Source of the DNA: JANLYC01 sp963815445
Lineage (GTDB): Bacteria > Actinomycetota > Actinomycetes > Propionibacteriales > Nocardioidaceae
DNA: 64,000 nt
Reading direction: 5' to 3'
NCBI GenBank assembly: GCA_963815445.1
Contig: CAWFGV010000006.1
Coordinates: 186,001-250,000 of the forward strand
The notes under the pieces are model-generated. The model saw only the letters and a program-made list of their open reading frames with translations. It was not told where the DNA came from and made no database searches. Both the position numbers and the translations under genes were made by a program. Each line of letters begins with the position of its first letter. Position 1 is the stretch's first letter. This document shows positions 42,294-51,718 of this stretch, piece after piece.

Positions 42294-43337
42294 ATGAACC
42301 GCAACCGAGTGGGTTTCCTGGCCATCGCGCTGCTGGTCGCGAGCGGACTGGCGCTGCCGGCGCACGCAGCGGCTGCGCAGCCGCCTGGTCCGTCGCGGGC
42401 CGGCATCATCGTCTGGACCAACAGAACTCCGGCAGGCCCGGAACAGCTGCTCATCGCCGACGCTGATGGCAGCCACCAGCGCGCCCTGACGCCGGCCCTG
42501 GCCGACTCTGGTGACATCGACGCTCAGATCTCGCCGAACGGTCGGTGGATCGCCTACGAGCACAACGATCCGACATCGGGAACCGTCCACCTGGTACGTC
42601 CCGACGGCAGCGACGACCACGTGCTGGACGTGGGCTGCGTCGATCCGTGTGCCGCGGTCGGAGGTCCGACCTGGCTCTCGAACGACCGCCTCGCCTTCGT
42701 GATCGTCAAGGGCCCCTTCGATCCGAACACGGGGAACGCTGCCTCTGCTGTTCTCTGGTCGGCCCACATCGACGGGAGCGAGATCAGGCGGATCTCCGCA
42801 CGTGGGATCGAGGGTGTGTACGAGGAGAACTACGTGCATGTGGCGCGGGACCACAGCTACCTGACATTCAGGAGAACTCGTCTCACCGACGGCGCGTCGG
42901 CGCTGTTCCGCATGTCCATCGACCGCTCGAGCCGCCAGCAGCTGACTCCGTGGGCGATCCGCGCCGAGGTCAACGACTTGTCGACGGCGGGCTCGGGACC
43001 GACCAAGGACCTGATCGTCTTCGAGTCCTACGGCCGCGGTGATCCCGATGCCACGTTCGTCGACATCGCCACCGTGCCCGCCACGTGTCCTTCGCTGACC
43101 GCGTGCACCGCGCAGATCCACTGGCTGACCGACAACGGCGCCACGGGTCGTCGCAACGCGAATCCGCAATGGTCTCCCAACGGCTCCAGCCTCGTGTTCA
43201 CCGACCGGTCGAGCATCGACGAACCGAACGCCGAGATCTGGACTATGCGCTTCGGCGGCGTTCAGCGGCGGAAGATCTCCACGTCGGCCGACTTCGACTA
43301 TCGGCCCACGTGGGGCCGGAGTCACGACGCCGACTAA
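42294..43337 (+). CDS. secreted TolB-like beta-propeller protein
   Basis: A 347-residue exported protein with signal peptide (residues 1-26, cleavage near AHA-AA). Propeller repeats include LLIADADGSHQRALTP, DAQISPNGRWIAYEHN, LVRPDGSDDHVL and NPQWSPNGSSLVFTD, the PD40/TolB type. Such proteins bind other proteins or glycans; no enzyme site is evident. The start follows GGGAGGA. It is divergent from the lipoprotein of similar design, with 272 bases between them. Confidence 0.82.
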   Translation: MNRNRVGFLAIALLVASGLALPAHAAAAQPPGPSRAGIIVWTNRTPAGPEQLLIADADGSHQRALTPALADSGDIDAQISPNGRWIAYEHNDPTSGTVHLVRPDGSDDHVLDVGCVDPCAAVGGPTWLSNDRLAFVIVKGPFDPNTGNAASAVLWSAHIDGSEIRRISARGIEGVYEENYVHVARDHSYLTFRRTRLTDGASALFRMSIDRSSRQQLTPWAIRAEVNDLSTAGSGPTKDLIVFESYGRGDPDATFVDIATVPATCPSLTACTAQIHWLTDNGATGRRNANPQWSPNGSSLVFTDRSSIDEPNAEIWTMRFGGVQRRKISTSADFDYRPTWGRSHDAD

Positions 43338-43405
43338 CCGCGCCCGTCCTTCGGGTTTGCTCACGCCTTGCTGCCCCTTGCAGCCGCTTACTGCCACCAA
43401 CTAGT

Positions 43406-43426
43406 TATTGCGTGTTGCTTGCAATA
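43406..43426 (+). promoter_or_regulatory. Nur-like nickel-repressor box
   Basis: TTGCGTGTTGCTTGCAA (43408-43424) fits the published Streptomyces Nur pattern tTGCaa-n5-ttGCAA, with flanking symmetry TATTGC...GCAATA (43406-43411, 43421-43426). It lies 69 bases before the nickel/cobalt permease gene, where repression by a Ni-loaded Fur-family protein would be expected. Confidence 0.6.
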
Positions 43427-43492
43427 GCGACCGGGTCGCGCCTACCCTCGGTCCAGGAGGCCGTTTCCACCCCGGCGACAGTAAGGCAGTCG

Positions 43493-44647
43493 ATGACCAC
43501 CCTCATGACCACGCGCCCGCCCGCGTCCTCCGGGACGTCGGGCTCGCGCTGGCAGCGGATCCGAACCTCCCTCACCCCAGCTGAATGGCGGCGAGCCGCG
43601 GGACTGTTCGCCGTCATCCTGGGCCTCCACATCGTCGGTTTCGGTCTGCTCTTCGGCGCCGTCGTCCCGGCCGGCTTCGACCTCGGCAACGGGGCCGCCT
43701 ACGGCGTGGGGATCGGCATCACCGCGTACACGCTCGGAATGCGGCACGCGTTCGACGCCGACCACATCGCCGCCATCGACAACACGACCCGCAAGCTGAT
43801 GACCGACGGGCAGCGACCCCTCAGCGTGGGCTTCTTCTTCTCGCTGGGCCACTCGTCCATCGTCTTCATCCTGGCCGGACTCTTCGCCTGGGGTGTGAAG
43901 GGACTCAGTGGAGAGGTCTCCAACAGCAACTCGATGCTGCACAACATGGCCAACGTCATCGGCCCCAGCATCTCGGGCGTCTTCCTGCTGCTGATCGGGC
44001 TGCTGAACCTGTTCATCCTGGTGGGCATCCTGAAGGTGTTCCGCCGGATGCGGCACGGCGAGTACGACGAGGAGTCGCTCGAGGACCAGCTCAACAACCG
44101 GGGGCTGATGAACCGCTTCTACGGCCGCGCGACCAACGCCATCAAGAAGCCCTGGCAGATGTACCCGCTGGGGATGCTTTTCGGTCTCGGGTTCGACACG
44201 GCCACCGAGATCGCGCTGCTCGCCACGGCCGGCGCCGCGGCCGCCGGTGGGCTTCCGTGGTACGCCATCCTCTGCCTGCCGTTCCTGTTCGCCGCAGGGA
44301 TGTCGCTGCTCGACACGATCGACGGTGCCTTCATGAACTTCGCCTACGGCTGGGCGTTCTCCAAGCCCGTGCGCAAGGTCTTCTACAACATCACGATCAC
44401 GGCACTGTCGGTAGCTGTTGCGCTGATCATCGGCATCATCGAGCTCGTCGCCGTCTTCGCCCACAGGCTCGGCATCGAGAGTGGCGTCATCGGCTGGGTC
44501 GCAGGCCTTGACCTCAACTACGTCGGCTACACCATCGTCGGCGTGTTCGTCGTGACCTGGGCTCTTGCGCTGGTCATCTGGCGGTTCGGGCGCATCGAGG
44601 AGAAGTGGACAGCGGGTCTGCAACCCGCTGCCGAGGTCGCCGACTAA
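43493..44647 (+). CDS. NiCoT-family nickel/cobalt permease
   Basis: A 384-residue permease of the HoxN/NixA family with eight predicted membrane segments. The signature HAFDADH (His85-His91) in helix two binds the metal, followed by IDNTTRKL and later GFDTATEIALL and LFAAGMSLLDTIDG, all family motifs. It imports Ni or Co for enzymes such as urease, hydrogenase or B12 synthesis; none of these is in the window. The start at 43493 has AAGG upstream; 43505 is an alternative. The Nur-like box upstream supports nickel as the substrate. Confidence 0.93.
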   Translation: MTTLMTTRPPASSGTSGSRWQRIRTSLTPAEWRRAAGLFAVILGLHIVGFGLLFGAVVPAGFDLGNGAAYGVGIGITAYTLGMRHAFDADHIAAIDNTTRKLMTDGQRPLSVGFFFSLGHSSIVFILAGLFAWGVKGLSGEVSNSNSMLHNMANVIGPSISGVFLLLIGLLNLFILVGILKVFRRMRHGEYDEESLEDQLNNRGLMNRFYGRATNAIKKPWQMYPLGMLFGLGFDTATEIALLATAGAAAAGGLPWYAILCLPFLFAAGMSLLDTIDGAFMNFAYGWAFSKPVRKVFYNITITALSVAVALIIGIIELVAVFAHRLGIESGVIGWVAGLDLNYVGYTIVGVFVVTWALALVIWRFGRIEEKWTAGLQPAAEVAD

Positions 44648-44806
44648 GGGTCAAACACCGCGGAACGGGCGCCTGCATCCCCTGAACAGCCGATGCCACG
44701 CTCATCCTTTACTTGGACCCTTACCCGCAAATCGCCCGCACGCCCCGGGGGCAGTGACCTATTCTCGGATCGTGACAGAGCGTGTACCTGCTGATCGCAG
44801 CGAGTC

Positions 44807-47149
44807 ATGACACGCCGGCCGATGAGCCCCGTTTTCGACGGGGTCGTCGTGGCTGTCGGCTTTGTGCTGGGTACGTTCGCGGTCGCACACGAGCTGATCT
44901 TCTTCGGGGTCGCCGACCCCACGTACTTCCTGGCCGTGCCGCTCATCATGTTGATGGGCTGGTTCCCGATGCTGATCGGTCGCGCCGGCGGTGGCATCGA
45001 GATCGGTCTCGAAGCGTGTGTCCTGATCTTCCTGGCCGTGGTGACCACGCCCGTCCAGGCCGAGGCCGTCTGGTTCTTCGGCTGCCTCGGCTGCCAGCTG
45101 CTGGCCGACAAGCGCGGCGCCACGAAGCTGTTCAACATCGGCATCGGCGCGATCGCCGGCGGCATCAGCATCGTCTTCATCGAGGCCGCTCGCTCCTCGA
45201 CTCCGAGCACGCCGCGGGAGCTGTTGGCCGCCGGTCTCGGGGCCGCGACGTACTTCGCCGTCGACTTCTCCGTCTCGGCGGTCTCGCTGAGTCTCGAGGA
45301 GGATCTGAGCATCTCAGCCGGTCTCCGGCCGACGGGCGCGCTGGGTGCGCTCGTGGCGTTCTTGGGAATCGCGTCGCTCGGCTACCTCGCGTCGCTGGTG
45401 TTCCGCGACCTGCCCCCGTGGTCGGCGTTCCTGTTGGCCGTCCCCATCTCGACCATTCTCGTCGCCTCGCGCGCGCAGTCGCGAGGCAGTGAACATGCCA
45501 GACGCCTGAAGATCCTGCTCGACACGGCTGTGCGCGTCCAGACGGTCTCCGATCGCGAGGCCGTCATGGAGGCGCTCACCATCGGCGCGAGCGACCTGCT
45601 GCGCGATGAGCGGGTCCGCCTCCGCACGGAACCGCCGACGGGCACCGAGATCGGGGTGGCCGTCCACGGGAGTGGTGAGGAGCTCTGGGTCGTCGGTCCG
45701 GCACTGAACCGGGCCAGGTCGACAGCCGGCGACGACCGCCAGGGCCTCACCGCCCTGGTCGCTGTGGCTGAGGATGCGTTTGCGCGCCTCCGGCTCAGTG
45801 AGGACATGGCGCACCTCGCGTGGCACGACCCGCTGACCGGCCTGCCGAACCGCTCCCTGTTCATGGACCGGGTCGAGCACGCCATGGAGATGCAGATACG
45901 CCGCGGCGGTCAGCTCGCCGTCCTCTTCTGCGACCTCGACGGATTCAAGCGCGTCAACGACCTCTTCGGGCATGCCGCCGGTGACGAGCTGCTCTACGAG
46001 GTCGGAGCCAGGATCAAGTCGACGGTCCGGACGACGGACACGGTCGCCCGGCTGGGTGGTGACGAGTTCGCGGTCCTGCTCGAAGAGGTCCAGCACCCTG
46101 ACGATGTCGGCGCCTCGTGCGAGCGCATCCTGGACGCTCTTCGGCGCCGGATCGAAGTCGCCGGCGAGGCCGTGTCCGTCACGACCACCATCGGCGTGGC
46201 GCTGTCCAAACCCGGTGACTCGGCGGACGCACTCCTGAGCCAGGCCGATCTCGCCATGTACCACGCCAAAGGTCAGGGCAAGGACCGGTACGAGACGTAC
46301 CGTCTGTCGTTCGGCGACGAGCGACTGCAGCGCATCGAGCTCGTCGAGACGCTGCGTCGTGCGATCGAGACCAAGCACCTCGAGGTCTTCTACCAACCAG
46401 TGGTCAATCTCCGGACCGAGGCCATCTTGGGCGTCGAGGCGCTCGTCCGGTGGCGGCGGGACGGCGTTCTGGTGCCGCCGGACCTGTTCATCCCCACCGC
46501 AGAGGACAGCGGTCTGATCGTCGGCCTGGGCGCCCTCGTCCTCGAAATCGTCGCCGAACATGCTCCACGCCTTCGCGCTGCGGCGGGGCATGCGCTCTCG
46601 ATCGGAGTCAACATCTCGCCACAGCAGCTGCACACGTCGGCTTTCGAGCAACAGGTCCACCAGGCTCAGGAGGCCATGGGTGACACCCAGCTCGTGCTCG
46701 AGCTGACGGAACGGGACTTCGTCAGCAACGACGAGGCGACGGTGGCGAGCATGACTGCTCTCGCCGCTGCCGGCGTCAACTTCGCGATCGACGACTTCGG
46801 GGTCGGCTTCTCCGCCATCGGCTATCTGCAACGGCTGCCGGTGTCGATCCTGAAGGTGGACAGGTCGTTCCTGGCGCACATCGAGGACGACCCCAAGGCG
46901 TGTTCGCTCGTGCGGTCGATGGTCGTGATGGGCGAGGCGCTCGGCCTCGACGTGGTCATCGAGGGCGTCGAGCGTGAAGGTCAGCTTCAGCACGTGATCG
47001 ACCACGCAGGCGGCGCGATCGCGCAGGGATTCTTCTTCGGCAGGCCGCTCCCGATCGACGAAGCCGTCGAGGCGCTCTCGGCGTCACCCGCGGTCGAGAT
47101 CGGCGCAGCCCGCCGCGTCGTACCGGCGGGTCCGCTCGCCTCCGCCTGA
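44807..47149 (+). CDS. membrane-bound GGDEF-EAL cyclic-di-GMP enzyme
   Basis: A 780-residue protein: six to seven membrane segments (about 10-225), a short linker, a diguanylate cyclase domain with an intact GGDEF at 417-421 (RLGGDEFAVL), and a phosphodiesterase domain with intact EAL at 544-546 (GVEALVRW) plus ELTERD, IDDFGVGFSAIGYL and VIEGVE. Both activities look possible; in such composites one usually dominates. It would set cyclic-di-GMP in response to a membrane signal. The start lacks a strong ribosome binding site. Confidence 0.93.
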   Translation: MTRRPMSPVFDGVVVAVGFVLGTFAVAHELIFFGVADPTYFLAVPLIMLMGWFPMLIGRAGGGIEIGLEACVLIFLAVVTTPVQAEAVWFFGCLGCQLLADKRGATKLFNIGIGAIAGGISIVFIEAARSSTPSTPRELLAAGLGAATYFAVDFSVSAVSLSLEEDLSISAGLRPTGALGALVAFLGIASLGYLASLVFRDLPPWSAFLLAVPISTILVASRAQSRGSEHARRLKILLDTAVRVQTVSDREAVMEALTIGASDLLRDERVRLRTEPPTGTEIGVAVHGSGEELWVVGPALNRARSTAGDDRQGLTALVAVAEDAFARLRLSEDMAHLAWHDPLTGLPNRSLFMDRVEHAMEMQIRRGGQLAVLFCDLDGFKRVNDLFGHAAGDELLYEVGARIKSTVRTTDTVARLGGDEFAVLLEEVQHPDDVGASCERILDALRRRIEVAGEAVSVTTTIGVALSKPGDSADALLSQADLAMYHAKGQGKDRYETYRLSFGDERLQRIELVETLRRAIETKHLEVFYQPVVNLRTEAILGVEALVRWRRDGVLVPPDLFIPTAEDSGLIVGLGALVLEIVAEHAPRLRAAAGHALSIGVNISPQQLHTSAFEQQVHQAQEAMGDTQLVLELTERDFVSNDEATVASMTALAAAGVNFAIDDFGVGFSAIGYLQRLPVSILKVDRSFLAHIEDDPKACSLVRSMVVMGEALGLDVVIEGVEREGQLQHVIDHAGGAIAQGFFFGRPLPIDEAVEALSASPAVEIGAARRVVPAGPLASA

Positions 47150-47218
47150 CAGCGCACACCTTCTGCAACGCCCAGGGCGTGGGCATGAATCAGGCACTGC
47201 CGGGTGATGATGGGTGCC

Positions 47219-48175
47219 ATGACGACGGGCCTGATCGTGAGTGGACTGATCGCAGGCGGCGGGATGGGGTACGTCCTCCACCGCGGGCAGCTCTGTTTCC
47301 ACTCCATGATCGCCGGTGCGATCGACGGCCGGGTCGGGCTTGCCAGGGCATGGCTGCTGGCCGTGGCGCTCTCGTCGGTCGGGCTGACCGTGCTCTTCGC
47401 GACCTCGCTGGGCGACGGACTCAACCGCGGGCTCGCCTTCAGACCAGTGGGCAACGTCGTCGGCGGGGTGATCATCGGTGTCGGCATGGTGGTCGCGCTC
47501 AGCTGCGCGTCGGGGCTCTTCTACCGGCTCGGCTCGGGCATGGTCGGTGCCGGCGTCGGGCTCGTCGGCTGGGCGTTCGGGGAGCTCACGGGCAGGCAGG
47601 TGCACCTTCCCGGGCCGACTGTGCTGGGCGGCGGCGCACGCGCCACGATCCCTGCCGTGCTGGGTGTCGACCGATTGCTCGTTGCCCTGGTTTTCCTCAC
47701 CCTGGTCCTGCTCGCGCTGGGCTGGCATCGGAGTCACGACAGCAAGGCCCATCGCTGGCAGTGGGAGGGGCCGGTACTCGGTCTCGCCCTGGCCCTCGTG
47801 ACCGTTGGTGGATGGGCGCTGGCGGGCGCCGCCGGTGCCTCCTTCGGTCCCAGCACAGTTGGCGCCGTCGCTGGTGCAGCGGCCGGCCGGCCGGTGTGGT
47901 GGTTGACCGCGTTCCTCGCCGGCATCGTGCTCGGGGCGGCGGCTTCGGCTCGGTCCGTGAACGCGTTCGACCTCCGAGGCGAACGCCCGGTACGCCTCGT
48001 CGGGCTCGCCATGGGTGGGTTCCTCCTCGGGCTCGGCGGCTGGATCGCGGGGGGATGCAATCTCGGACACGGCCTGTCCGGCGCCGCCCAGCTGAACGTC
48101 TCCTCCTGGGTGGTGGTGGCCGCGATCGTCCTCGGGGTCGCCGTCGCCCGTCGCGTACGCGCCGCGCTCACGTGA
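47219..48175 (+). CDS. YeeE/YedE-family transporter (thiosulfate/sulfur type)
   Basis: About 318 residues and nine or ten membrane segments. The family cysteines are present: GQLCFHSM near the start, ALSCASGLFYRLG in the middle and GGCNLGHGLSGAAQLNVSS near the end. YeeE of related bacteria carries thiosulfate through such cysteines. The start is uncertain among GTG 47204, ATG 47207, 47210 and 47219; I chose the last because it fits the usual short N-terminus. No TusA-like partner gene is adjacent. Confidence 0.85.
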   Translation: MTTGLIVSGLIAGGGMGYVLHRGQLCFHSMIAGAIDGRVGLARAWLLAVALSSVGLTVLFATSLGDGLNRGLAFRPVGNVVGGVIIGVGMVVALSCASGLFYRLGSGMVGAGVGLVGWAFGELTGRQVHLPGPTVLGGGARATIPAVLGVDRLLVALVFLTLVLLALGWHRSHDSKAHRWQWEGPVLGLALALVTVGGWALAGAAGASFGPSTVGAVAGAAAGRPVWWLTAFLAGIVLGAAASARSVNAFDLRGERPVRLVGLAMGGFLLGLGGWIAGGCNLGHGLSGAAQLNVSSWVVVAAIVLGVAVARRVRAALT

Positions 48176-48219
48176 GCGAGGGAGCGGACTGATTGACCCC
48201 GAAATGACGCGTGATCCCG

Positions 48220-48237
48220 CTCACCCCGTGGGGTGAG
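48220..48237 (+). terminator. hairpin after the YeeE gene
   Basis: CTCACCCC and GGGGTGAG pair perfectly around GT, 45 bases past the YeeE stop. With the tight centre the practical stem is about seven pairs. There is no T-run. It also separates the gene from the riboswitch unit downstream. Confidence 0.5.
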
Positions 48238-48384
48238 ATGTTGCTGCATGTCGGATGTGTCGTTTTGCCGCAAGGCGTACCCGCCGTTAACGTCGCCTGC
48301 TGTACCGAACACAACTGAAGAGCACGAGCGGCGCACGCCGAGTCCTACCCGGCGCCTTTCGTGACCCCTGTCGTCGAGAAGTCA

Positions 48385-48547
48385 TCTCACGAGGGTAGGA
48401 GTGGGGGACCCACGAATCCGCACGCGTAAGCCACGACACCACTGGGTGTCGGCAGCGTGCTTGGGGTTAAGCCGCCGCACGTCCGTTGACGGCGCCGGCC
48501 GGGCACCTTCGAGCCCGAACCCGACAGCTCACCTCGCAGGCGTGAGA
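48385..48547 (+). ncRNA. cyclic-di-AMP riboswitch (ydaO/yuaA class)
   Basis: The leader of the NlpC/P60 gene matches the class: TCTCACG (48385-48391) pairs with CGTGAGA (48541-48547) as the closing stem, and inside are GGGGACCCACGA, GGGGTTAAGCCGC, GCCGGGCACCTTC and CGAACCCGACAGCTCACCTC with GCAGGCGTGAG. These are the conserved blocks of actinobacterial ydaO RNAs. The stem ends at the Shine-Dalgarno AAGGAG (48547-48552), so ligand binding could act on transcription or on start access. The class is known to turn genes off at high c-di-AMP. Confidence 0.93.
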
Positions 48548-48560
48548 AGGAGAACCTCCC

Positions 48561-49076
48561 ATGCCTGCACGTCTCGTGCGGCGGCGATTCCTCGCCGCCG
48601 CCCCTGTCCTGCTGCTCACTGCCCTGCTCGTAGCAACCCTGATGGTCCTCACGACGGCCCGACAGGCTGATGCCTTCACGGCGAAGGCGCGATCGCACCG
48701 GGACCAGAAGGTCCTCCACGGGCTCAAGATCGCCAGGAACCAGGTGGGAGACCCCTATCGGTACGGAGCGGACGGCCCCAGCGCCTTCGACTGCTCCGGT
48801 CTGACGGAGTACGCGTTCAAGAAGGTCGGCCTACGCCTGCCACGCTCCTCCGATGCCCAGTACCGGCACGTGCGACACATCCGGAAGAAAAACATCAAAC
48901 GGGGTGACCTGATGTTCTTCTCCAACGGTGGAGGCGTGTACCACGTCGGCATCTACCTGGGTCGGGCCCGCGACGGTCGCGCGCTCATGCTCCATTCGCC
49001 CTATCCGGGGCAGCGGGTCCACCGCGAGCGCGTGTGGACCAGCCATTGGAGTGCCGGCACGTTGCGGTTGCGCTGA
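48561..49076 (+). CDS. secreted NlpC/P60 peptidoglycan hydrolase
   Basis: A 171-residue exported protein: signal or anchor helix (about 12-36), then an NlpC/P60 domain with catalytic Cys78 in FDCSGLTEYAF and His128 in VYHVGIYLG; the third polar residue is probably His in MLHSPYPG. It cleaves D-Glu-diaminopimelate type bonds in stem peptides. AAGGAG lies eight bases before the ATG. Control by c-di-AMP links wall turnover to turgor and potassium signalling. Confidence 0.94.
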   Translation: MPARLVRRRFLAAAPVLLLTALLVATLMVLTTARQADAFTAKARSHRDQKVLHGLKIARNQVGDPYRYGADGPSAFDCSGLTEYAFKKVGLRLPRSSDAQYRHVRHIRKKNIKRGDLMFFSNGGGVYHVGIYLGRARDGRALMLHSPYPGQRVHRERVWTSHWSAGTLRLR

Positions 49077-49227
49077 CCCGGTCCACCCCCGACCGGATGG
49101 CTCTTCGGTACTCACGTGGGCTGTGGGTGACCCGCGACACCCTGACGGTGGGGGGTGCCCGGATCGGGAGGGCGCCTGCGTCACACTGGAGGGCACTCCC
49201 ATTCGTTCGACCTTGAGGAATCGCTGC

Positions 49228-50256
49228 ATGTCTGTACGCCGTCGTACGTTCGCCGCCGCCAGCACCCTGGTTGCGTTGTCCCTCGTCCTCGCGGCGTGCG
49301 GTGGCGACGACAAGAAGGCCGCGGCGTCCACTGGCACGCCGACCGATTCGGTCAACACCGCCAACCCGCTCACGCTCAACGGTCAGTGGCCGTTGACCGG
49401 TGAGACGCTGGACGGGAACCTCCCGGACCACCCGGTGTACGTCGTGAAGATCGACAACACGGAGGCCTCCGCACCGCAGGTCGGGCTTGGCCAGGCCGAC
49501 ATGGTCGTCGAAGAACTCGTCGAAGGCGGCCTCACCCGCCTGGCCGTCTTCTTCTACCAGAACATCCCTGACAAGGTCGGTCCGGTCCGGTCGATGCGAG
49601 CCTCGGACATCGGGATCGTCAAGCCGGTCTCGGCGACCCTCGTCGCCTCGGGTGGCGCGCGGCCGACGGTGCGCCGACTGGTCGGTGCCAAGATCCAGAC
49701 CGAGACCGAGGGTGCCACCGGGTTCAGCCGCGACAGCAGTCGCATCGCGCCGTACAACCTCTTCATGGCGCTGAAGCAGCAGGCCGACAAGCCGGCGCCG
49801 CACTGGCACCAACCCACGCACACCTACCTGCCGTTCGGTCCGGCCGACGCCTTCTCCGGCACGATCCCGGTGAAGTCGATCAGCGCACAGTTCTCCGGCG
49901 GCCACACCACCTCGTGGGCCTGGAACGGCAAGCAGTGGACGCGTCCAGGCTCGTTCGCCGCCACGGGTGACGACTTCATGGCTGACAACGTGCTCCTGCT
50001 GCGCGTCAAGATCGGCGACGCAGGCTACCGGGATCCGGCGGGTAACCCCGTTCCGGAGACCGAGTTCGTCGGCAAGGGCGAGGGCGTCCTCGTGCACGGC
50101 GACAAGGCCCGCACCGTCGTCTGGAGCAAGAAGATCAAGGGCGGCCCGTTGCACCTGCGCACCAAGGCCGGCAAGAACGTCAAGGTCCCTGCCGGTCACA
50201 CCTGGATCGAGCTCGTGCCGGCGGCGACCGGCAACGTGACCCTCTCGAGGAAGTAG
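49228..50256 (+). CDS. DUF3048 lipoprotein (YerB-like)
   Basis: A 342-residue lipoprotein: signal peptide and lipobox VLAAC (Cys24), then DUF3048 with PLTGE, HPVYVVKIDNTEASAPQVGL and VVEELVEGGLTRLAVFFYQN. The C-terminal part has the companion domain with PVKSISAQFSGGHTTSWAW. The ATG at 49228 follows GAGGAA. The family is widespread in Gram-positive bacteria, sometimes near cell-wall genes, but no activity is established. It stands between the NlpC/P60 gene and malic enzyme. Confidence 0.9.
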   Translation: MSVRRRTFAAASTLVALSLVLAACGGDDKKAAASTGTPTDSVNTANPLTLNGQWPLTGETLDGNLPDHPVYVVKIDNTEASAPQVGLGQADMVVEELVEGGLTRLAVFFYQNIPDKVGPVRSMRASDIGIVKPVSATLVASGGARPTVRRLVGAKIQTETEGATGFSRDSSRIAPYNLFMALKQQADKPAPHWHQPTHTYLPFGPADAFSGTIPVKSISAQFSGGHTTSWAWNGKQWTRPGSFAATGDDFMADNVLLLRVKIGDAGYRDPAGNPVPETEFVGKGEGVLVHGDKARTVVWSKKIKGGPLHLRTKAGKNVKVPAGHTWIELVPAATGNVTLSRK

Positions 50257-50308
50257 GGGTTCTCCGGGGCGGCATCGCCGCGGCCGTCGACTTTGCGATG
50301 ATGGGCGC

Positions 50309-51703
50309 ATGCCGTCCGTGCCGTCCGTCTCGTACTCCATCACCGTCCGCCTCGTGGTTCCCGCGGGTGGTACCGCCGTCAGCCAGCTCACCAACGTCGT
50401 GGAGAGCAGCGGCGGTGTGGTCACCGCGCTCGACGTCACCGCGTCCGGCGTCGACCAGCTCCGCATCGACGTCACCTGCGCGGCGCGGGACACCGACCAT
50501 GCCGAGCAGATCGTCGAGGCGCTCCGGGGAGTCGAGGGCGTCGACGTCCACAAGGTGTCCGACCGGACCTTTCTCATGCACCTCGGCGGCACCATCGAGA
50601 TGGCCTCCAAGCACCCGATCCGCAACCGCGACGACCTGTCGATGGTCTACACGCCGGGCGTCGCCCGCGTCTGTCTGGCGATCGCCCGCAACCCGGAGGA
50701 TGCGCGGCGACTGACGATCAAGCGCAACTCGGTCGCGGTGGTGACCGACGGCTCGGCCGTGCTCGGGTTGGGCAACCTCGGCCCCGCCGCGGCGCTGCCG
50801 GTGATGGAGGGCAAGGCCGCCCTGTTCAAGCGCTTCGCCGGCATCGACGCGTGGCCGCTGTGCCTGGACACCCAGGACGTCGACGAGATCGTCCGCACCG
50901 TGCAGCTGATCGCGCCGGTGTTCGCCGGGATCAACCTCGAGGACATCTCTGCGCCCCGCTGTTTCGAGATCGAAGCACGCCTGCGTGAGCTGCTCGACAT
51001 CCCGGTCTTCCACGACGACCAGCACGGAACGGCGATCGTGGTGCTGGCCGCGCTGACCAACGCCCTGAGGGTCGTGAACAAGACGCTGCCCGAGATACGC
51101 ATCGTGATGTCCGGCGCGGGCGCCGCCGGCTCCGCGATCGTCCGGTTGCTCGTCGCCGGTGGAGCCAAGGACATCGTGGTCGCGGACGTGGATGGCGTCA
51201 TCAGCTCGACCCGCGAGGGCATGAACCCGTCGCTCGTCTGGATCGCGCAGAACACGAACCTGGCCTGCTTCGAAGGCACGCTCAAGGAGGCGGTGCGCGG
51301 CGCTGACGTCTTCATCGGTGTCTCGGCTCCGGACGTCCTCGACGGGGACGACGTGGCCGCGATGGCAGACAGGTCGATCGTGTTCGCGCTGGCCAACCCT
51401 GATCCTGAGGTCGACCCGGCGGTGGCTCGACAGCACGCCGCCGTGGTGGCGACGGGGCGTTCGGACTACCCCAACCAGATCAACAACGTGCTCGCGTTCC
51501 CGGGCGTGTTCCGTGGTCTGCTCGACGCGTCGGCGACCGCGATCGAGGACCCGTTGCTCGTGGCGGCGGCGACGGCGATCGCCGCAACCGTCACCGACGA
51601 GGAGCTGAACGTCAACTACGTCATCCCCAGCGTGTTCCACGAAGAGGTGCACAAGGCGGTGGCGACGGCGGTCAGGGACGCCGCCCAGGCGGCTGATGTC
51701 TGA
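50309..51703 (+). CDS. NAD-dependent malic enzyme with N-terminal ACT domain
   Basis: A 464-residue enzyme that decarboxylates malate to pyruvate. An ACT domain (about 8-88) precedes the malic domain (VYTPGVARVC, VTDGSAVLGLGNLGP with the catalytic Tyr/Lys environment, and FAGINLEDISAPRCFEIE for metal binding) and the NAD-binding domain (IVMSGAGAAGSAIVRLL). The ACT domain suggests amino-acid control. GATGAT lies six bases before the start, so the message may be leaderless. The family name varies (MaeA/SfcA/MalS), so no symbol is given. Confidence 0.95.
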   Translation: MPSVPSVSYSITVRLVVPAGGTAVSQLTNVVESSGGVVTALDVTASGVDQLRIDVTCAARDTDHAEQIVEALRGVEGVDVHKVSDRTFLMHLGGTIEMASKHPIRNRDDLSMVYTPGVARVCLAIARNPEDARRLTIKRNSVAVVTDGSAVLGLGNLGPAAALPVMEGKAALFKRFAGIDAWPLCLDTQDVDEIVRTVQLIAPVFAGINLEDISAPRCFEIEARLRELLDIPVFHDDQHGTAIVVLAALTNALRVVNKTLPEIRIVMSGAGAAGSAIVRLLVAGGAKDIVVADVDGVISSTREGMNPSLVWIAQNTNLACFEGTLKEAVRGADVFIGVSAPDVLDGDDVAAMADRSIVFALANPDPEVDPAVARQHAAVVATGRSDYPNQINNVLAFPGVFRGLLDASATAIEDPLLVAAATAIAATVTDEELNVNYVIPSVFHEEVHKAVATAVRDAAQAADV

Positions 51704-51718
51704 CATGGCGACGACACG

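Noticed and set aside
43338..43492. A cobalamin riboswitch upstream of the nickel/cobalt permease
   Set aside because: The space is only about 150 bases and no B12-box sequence is visible; the Nur-like box is the better explanation.
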